Source of the DNA: Clostridium_AD estertheticum_D | GTDB lineage: Bacteria; Bacillota; Clostridia; Clostridiales; Clostridiaceae | Assembly: GCF_018861295.1 (NCBI RefSeq) | Contig: NZ_JAHLDM010000002.1 | Span: 248,001 to 312,000, forward strand | Length of the DNA stretch: 64,000 nt | Reading direction: 5' to 3' | Shown here: one piece after another, positions 59,961 through 64,000 of the stretch | Layout of the letters: the number at the start of each line of letters is the position of its first letter | Position numbering within the stretch: position 1 is the first letter of the stretch | Position numbers and translations under genes: made by a program | The notes under the pieces: model-generated | The model's database searches: none | What the model saw: the letters and a program-made list of their open reading frames with translations, nothing else | What the model was told of the DNA's origin: nothing

Positions 59961-61757
59961 CTAAACAAACTTATTTACTTGATTATCTTCTATAACATAG
60001 TTACTACTTATATCAACATCATCATCTATATCCACATTAGTTTTTGAGTTGTTATCTTGTTTTCCATTATTATTGTTATTGTTTCCACTAGAGTTCTTGT
60101 TAAAAAAGGTTGAATCCTCATATACGTTTATATCTAAGCTTTGAATTTTAATGTCCATATTTTTCAATCTATCTTGAATGTCCGAAGCATTACTATTTAA
60201 CAAGTTATAAGTTTCCTTATTTTGAGCCAATATACTAGCCTTCATAATTCCACTTTCCATAGTAAGTTTTATTGTAATTTCTCCAAGTTCTCTAGGATTC
60301 ATTTTCACTGTTAAATCCTTTATATTATTAATTTCCATGAATTTTACAGATTTAATTACATCAGCTTGAAAATTATTTTTATCAACTACTAAATTTGCAC
60401 TTAGTACCTTGGATGCATCTGAAGTTTTCACAGTTTGAAATTGATTCATAAAATTAACTGCTTTTGATATTTTCACATCGTCCTTATCTCCACTTAGCAA
60501 CTTATTAAGAAATTTTTCCTCAAAAGAGCTATTACCAGAAGATTTATTGTCTTTTTTGTTATCACTTGAACTCTGATTTTGATTTTTAGAAATATTTTCA
60601 GAAGTTAACTTTGTGTTTTGCGACTTCAACATTTTTATTAAATTGTCTTTTAATGATTTTTCATCACTATTATCGTTGCCAATTTCAGGAGTAGGTACTT
60701 TTAATAAATTCAAATCTGATTTTATATCCTTAACCTGCGTAGTTAGCTTTTGAAGCATACCAAGCATTTCGGAAGACATTTTTGTATTTCCTTTTGGGTT
60801 TTCTAGTAATGATAATATTTCACTAAGATTGTTCTTCAACGTAGTCTTTGTTTCAGGTGTCAATTTTTTTGTACCTACTAATTCTTCTAAATTAATAGAA
60901 TTAAGTTCAGTTCCTGAAGTTTTAGTAGTTGTAGTTTTATCAGTACTTTGAATCATAACAGTTAGAGATTGTAATAACTGCTGGATTTGCGCCATTTGAT
61001 CAGTTGTTTTTTCGGTACTTGCTGATTCTCCTGATGTTTTCTTAAGATTTTGCTTTAACAAATCCACCAGTTTTTTTAAACCACTTATTATTTTATTATC
61101 ACCATCACCCAGCAACTCTTTTGGCAGTTTCTCAATATTTTGATTTAGCATTTTAATTGATTCTTCTATACTGTTATTTATCTCTGTACTAACAGGTTCG
61201 CCTGATAGCTTCTTAATGTTTTGTTTTAATAAATCAACAAGTTTTTTTAAACCATTAATTGTTTCATTGTCAGCCTCGCTTACCAAATCTTTTGGCAGTT
61301 TCTCAATGTTTTGATTCAAATCATTAATTGATTCTTCTATAGCGTTACTTATCTCTGTGCTTACAGGTTCTCCTGACGCTTTCTTAATGTTTTGCTTTAA
61401 TATAGCAACAATTTTCTTTAAATCATTGTTTATATTATTACTAGCATCATCTACTAAATCTTTTGGCGATTTTTCATCATTTTGACTTAGTGGAATACTG
61501 GTCTCTTCTACCTGACTCTTTTCAACATTATCCTTCTGATTTTGGTTATTTGTTTCATCTGAATTTTTTATCTTTGTTTCGTCCAAATTTTCTTCTTTGT
61601 AATTTGTTTTTTTAACATCATCATTTGAAAAGCTCTTAGATTTTAGTGTTTGGTCATCTAAGGCTTTTTTAAATTCTTCTTTTCTAGCTGGTTGTTTTGG
61701 CGTATCAACTTTAGTAGGAGCATTATTATAATTTATTACATTATTATTTACATTCAC
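59961..61757 (-). CDS. fliK: Flagellar hook-length control protein FliK
   Basis: A 598-residue, largely unstructured Asn/Lys/Ser-rich protein with a C-terminal FliK domain (DLTVKMNPRELGEITIKLTMESGIMKASILAQNKETYNLLNSNASDIQDRLKNM, near 485-540) that signals the export switch to FlhB. About 2.7 tandem copies of a 57-residue helical repeat (LKKLVDLLKQNIKKLSGEPV...) occupy roughly residues 91-250. GTG at 61757 is chosen because AAGGAGGTGA stands 5 nt before it. FliK acts as a molecular ruler, so repeat number may affect hook length. Confidence 0.9.
   Translation of the reverse strand: MNVNNNVINYNNAPTKVDTPKQPARKEEFKKALDDQTLKSKSFSNDDVKKTNYKEENLDETKIKNSDETNNQNQKDNVEKSQVEETSIPLSQNDEKSPKDLVDDASNNINNDLKKIVAILKQNIKKASGEPVSTEISNAIEESINDLNQNIEKLPKDLVSEADNETINGLKKLVDLLKQNIKKLSGEPVSTEINNSIEESIKMLNQNIEKLPKELLGDGDNKIISGLKKLVDLLKQNLKKTSGESASTEKTTDQMAQIQQLLQSLTVMIQSTDKTTTTKTSGTELNSINLEELVGTKKLTPETKTTLKNNLSEILSLLENPKGNTKMSSEMLGMLQKLTTQVKDIKSDLNLLKVPTPEIGNDNSDEKSLKDNLIKMLKSQNTKLTSENISKNQNQSSSDNKKDNKSSGNSSFEEKFLNKLLSGDKDDVKISKAVNFMNQFQTVKTSDASKVLSANLVVDKNNFQADVIKSVKFMEINNIKDLTVKMNPRELGEITIKLTMESGIMKASILAQNKETYNLLNSNASDIQDRLKNMDIKIQSLDINVYEDSTFFNKNSSGNNNNNNGKQDNNSKTNVDIDDDVDISSNYVIEDNQVNKFV
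61008..61487. repeat. 171-bp tandem repeat inside fliK
   Basis: A 171-bp unit (57 codons) is repeated about 2.7 times in frame within fliK. The repeated protein segments begin LKKIVAILKQN, LKKLVDLLKQN and LKKLVDLLKQN, each with SGEPVSTE or a variant downstream. The copies differ at a modest number of positions, so the duplication is not very recent or is under drift. Confidence 0.85.
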
Positions 61758-61813
61758 TTTTCTCACCTCCTTTAATAACACATATGGAAATAAATAACCA
61801 TTAACATATAAGT

Positions 61814-62266
61814 CTATTTATTTCCATGAATCTTTTTATTATTTCTAATAAAAGCAAAAAGTGCAAATTCATCATTATTTTTTTGCTCTATTAAATTTTG
61901 TTCTTTTAAAAATGAAATCTTCTGCTTTTCTTTCAAAATTTCAACAGTCTTTTTTTCAACTTGACATAACTTCAATTTATCTCTTTTTTGCTCTAATATC
62001 TTCCCTTTATCCTCAAGTATTATAGTATTTTTATCTATTGAATAATTCAAAGCATTTAAATAATTCTGCTTAATTTTCTGCTGTATAATTGATTCATAAG
62101 CATCAATATTCCTATGAGCCGAATAATTTTCTTTTAGACTATTCAGCTCTTTTTCTACCATATTTTTTTCTCTTTGCGCTTCTTTAAATTCAAGTTTACT
62201 TTTATCTTCAAAATCTTGTCTAATATCGAGAAGTTTTTGAAGTCTGAACTTGTACGCTCCGCTCAT
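61814..62266 (-). CDS. fliJ: Flagellar export chaperone FliJ
   Basis: A 150-residue, mostly coiled-coil protein with the FliJ start FRLQKLLDIRQDFEDKSKLEFKEAQREKNMVEKELNSLKENY and continuous heptads to near the C-terminus. FliJ sits in the FliI ATPase ring like a gamma subunit and couples it to FlhA. It is encoded directly after fliI, with GGGAGGAG before ATG. Sequence conservation is low, as usual for FliJ. Confidence 0.9.
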   Translation of the reverse strand: MSGAYKFRLQKLLDIRQDFEDKSKLEFKEAQREKNMVEKELNSLKENYSAHRNIDAYESIIQQKIKQNYLNALNYSIDKNTIILEDKGKILEQKRDKLKLCQVEKKTVEILKEKQKISFLKEQNLIEQKNNDEFALFAFIRNNKKIHGNK

Positions 62267-62315
62267 ATAAAAACTCCTCCCATAAAAACATCCCCAAGAG
62301 ATTCACTTGAAACAT

Positions 62316-63623
62316 CTATTCAAACATATTTTGGAGTACACCTAAACTAACATTAATGTCTGTATTTTCATTTGTATCCTGCTTTAAAAAAGCCTCTATA
62401 CTATCATTATACTTAATTGCATTATCAATTTTTTCACTACTGCCCTTTACATAAGCCCCAATATTTATTAAATCTTCAGAATCTTTATAAGTTGCCATTA
62501 AATCTCTTGCAATGGACGCGGCCTTTTTATGCTCAGGCGTAGTGATTTCAGACATCAACCTACTAACGCTATTTAGAACATCAATGGCAGGGTAATGATT
62601 TTTACCAGCAAGCGCTCTTGATAAAACTATGTGACCATCAAGTATTCCACGCACTGCATCTGCTATTGGCTCATTAAAATCATCACCATCTACAAGCACT
62701 GTATAAAAAGCTGTAATAGATCCTTTATCAGACATTCCACTGCGTTCCATTAGCTTAGGTAACATTGCAAATACTGATGGAGTATATCCTTTACTTGCTG
62801 GCGGTTCCCCAATAGCTAGTCCAATTTCCCTTTGCGCCATAGCAAACCTTGTTACTGAATCCATCATTAGAATTACTTTTTTACCTTGATCCCTAAAGTA
62901 TTCTGCAATAGCAGTCGCTGTAAATGCACCTTTTAATCTTACAAGGGCTGCTTTATCAGAGGTTGCACATACTATTATTGATTTTTTCATTCCCTCGATT
63001 CCTAAATCTTTTTCTAGGAAATCACGAACTTCACGCCCTCTTTCACCAATAAGTGCAATAACATTTACATCTGCTTTTGCCCCTCTTGCAAGCATTCCAA
63101 GAGTTGTACTTTTACCTACTCCACTACCTGCAAATATACCAACCCTTTGACCTTCTCCACAAGTTAAGAAACCATCAATTGCCCTAACTCCAGTGGGCAG
63201 AATTTCTTTTATTCTACGTCTCTTTAAAGGATCTGGAGGAGACGTATTTAAAGAATATGCTGTGTATTTAGTAATCTCATCACCATTTAATGGATTTCCT
63301 AGCCCATCAAGAACCTTTCCAAACAATTCATCTGAACATTTAACACTAAGTGGGCTTCCAGTTGGTACTACTCGGCATCCTGGTGATATACCTACGAGTT
63401 CCCCAAGTGGCATGAGTATTACGTCCTTCTCACGAAAACCAACAACTTCGCAGGGTATCTCTTCGTTTGATATATTATAAATATTACATACTTCACCTAC
63501 AAATGCTGTTATTCCCTGTACCTCAATTGTAAGTCCTATAACATTTTTCACCACACCCTCGCAGTAAGTGTAGTTAATATCAGGAATCTTTTTCATTAAA
63601 TACTCAAAATTTAGAGATACCAT
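62316..63623 (-). CDS. fliI: Flagellum-specific ATPase FliI
   Basis: A 435-residue F1-type ATPase of type III export. Walker A GIFAGSGVGKSTTLGML lies near residues 162-178, the catalytic GERGREVRDFLEKDL near 192-206 and Walker B VILMMDSVTRFAMAQREIGLAIGEPP near 246-271. The N-terminal domain binds FliH. The ATG at 63623 is chosen; GTG at 63635 overlaps the AGAGGG site. It works with FliH and FliJ, whose genes flank it, to feed substrates to FlhA/FlhB. Confidence 0.95.
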   Translation of the reverse strand: MVSLNFEYLMKKIPDINYTYCEGVVKNVIGLTIEVQGITAFVGEVCNIYNISNEEIPCEVVGFREKDVILMPLGELVGISPGCRVVPTGSPLSVKCSDELFGKVLDGLGNPLNGDEITKYTAYSLNTSPPDPLKRRRIKEILPTGVRAIDGFLTCGEGQRVGIFAGSGVGKSTTLGMLARGAKADVNVIALIGERGREVRDFLEKDLGIEGMKKSIIVCATSDKAALVRLKGAFTATAIAEYFRDQGKKVILMMDSVTRFAMAQREIGLAIGEPPASKGYTPSVFAMLPKLMERSGMSDKGSITAFYTVLVDGDDFNEPIADAVRGILDGHIVLSRALAGKNHYPAIDVLNSVSRLMSEITTPEHKKAASIARDLMATYKDSEDLINIGAYVKGSSEKIDNAIKYNDSIEAFLKQDTNENTDINVSLGVLQNMFE

Positions 63624-63640
63624 AAAATCATTCACCCTCT

Positions 63641-64000
63641 TTATACTTGTAATTGCTCTTCCTTAAACATTTCAACTATTTTTTCTATACCATAAGCTAT
63701 ACTCACAATACTTTTCCCTGTTTCTTTTTCTATTACAGCAGTTCCATCCTCTAGGAAATTATCCTCTATTACAAATATATCACCTTGAAATGCAAGTTTA
63801 CCTTTCCAATTTTCAACTTGACCTTTTACAGTATCAAAATGAGTGTTATTAGTTTTTATAATATATAATTTTATATTTCTTTCAGCTTGTAGAGTACTAA
63901 AAATCATCTCATTTATTGCATCTGGCTCTTTTACTTCTTTTTTTAATATATTCTCAGCTATACTTACAATTAGGTCTTTTATATGCTTTTCTTTCTCTAT
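63641..64000 (-). CDS. fliH: Flagellar assembly protein FliH, C-terminal part (runs off right edge)
   Basis: The frame is open from the window edge to a stop at 63641, giving 119 visible residues. The segment KDLIVSIAENILKKEVKEPDAINEMI and the C-terminal VEDNFLEDGTAVIEKETGKSIVSIAYGIEKIVEMFKEE match the C-terminal domain of FliH/YscL, the regulator that binds FliI. Methionine at 63907 is internal and not the start. It is directly upstream of fliI, as in other flagellar operons. Confidence 0.88.
   Translation of the reverse strand: MEKEKHIKDLIVSIAENILKKEVKEPDAINEMIFSTLQAERNIKLYIIKTNNTHFDTVKGQVENWKGKLAFQGDIFVIEDNFLEDGTAVIEKETGKSIVSIAYGIEKIVEMFKEEQLQV

Noticed and set aside
1..64000. tRNA, rRNA or CRISPR features
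   Set aside because: No tRNA-like GGTTCGAATCC arm with acceptor pairing, no rRNA-like sequence and no regularly spaced direct repeats with unique spacers were seen by eye; a covariance search would be needed to exclude small RNAs.

Overview
The window is a 64 kb piece of a low-GC Firmicute chromosome, most likely Clostridium sensu stricto. This rests on AT-rich codon use, strong AGGAGG-type ribosome sites, sporulation-type septal genes (spoVD, spoVE), a fused fliR-flhB gene, and a gene order (type IV pilus, pyrR/uraA, division cluster, P-type ATPase, flagella) that I recall from clostridia such as C. acetobutylicum. Species cannot be told from the sequence. No rRNA, tRNA, CRISPR array, intact transposase or prophage gene was seen.

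Layout. (1) 1-5077, minus: a type IV pilus operon, pilB-pilC-four small (pre)pilin-like genes-pilM-like gene running off the left edge. (2) 5225-13123: dapF and divergent rqcH, then a small accessory block (methyltransferase, isochorismatase-type hydrolase, metallo-beta-lactamase-fold hydrolase, divergent Lrp regulator). Next comes a 1.1 kb gene-free stretch with a terminator, a 450-bp insertion with terminal inverted repeats and a 7-bp target duplication, and three tandem palindromic modules. A THUMP-type RNA methyltransferase gene closes this part. (3) 13341-18351, minus: uraA and pyrR with two PyrR-type RNA sites, rluD, lspA, a DksA/TraR-type zinc-finger gene and mtnN. (4) 18442-33735, minus: the division and cell-wall (dcw) region, mraZ-rsmH-ftsL-spoVD-murE-murF-mraY-spoVE, then after a strong terminator ftsQ, two DUF881 genes around a small basic protein, yggS, sepF, yggT, ylmH and divIVA. 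murD, murG, ftsA and ftsZ are absent. The mraZ upstream region carries a sigma-H-like promoter followed by phased MraZ-box repeats. (5) 34069-44098: ychF, a Lon-like protease with a degenerate ATP site, a small basic protein of unknown function, a Ca2+-type P-type ATPase, a CBS-domain pyrophosphatase and an unknown membrane protein, with several clear promoters and terminators. (6) 44242-64000, minus: a large flagellar operon entering from the right edge (fliH) and running through fliI, fliJ, fliK, flgD, hook protein, motor, export apparatus, flhF, flhG, a PilZ gene, fliA and two FlgG-type rod genes to a terminator at 44195-44223. It includes a 74-residue gene that appears to start at AUU.

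Together the window encodes two surface machines (type IV pili and flagella) and the septal peptidoglycan machinery. The most unusual content is non-coding: the TIR/TSD element, the palindromic modules, a second palindrome of about 200 bp near 35.3 kb, and the mraZ control region. I did not find a clearly new multi-gene system; the accessory block at 8.3-10.9 kb is the only candidate and its function is unknown.
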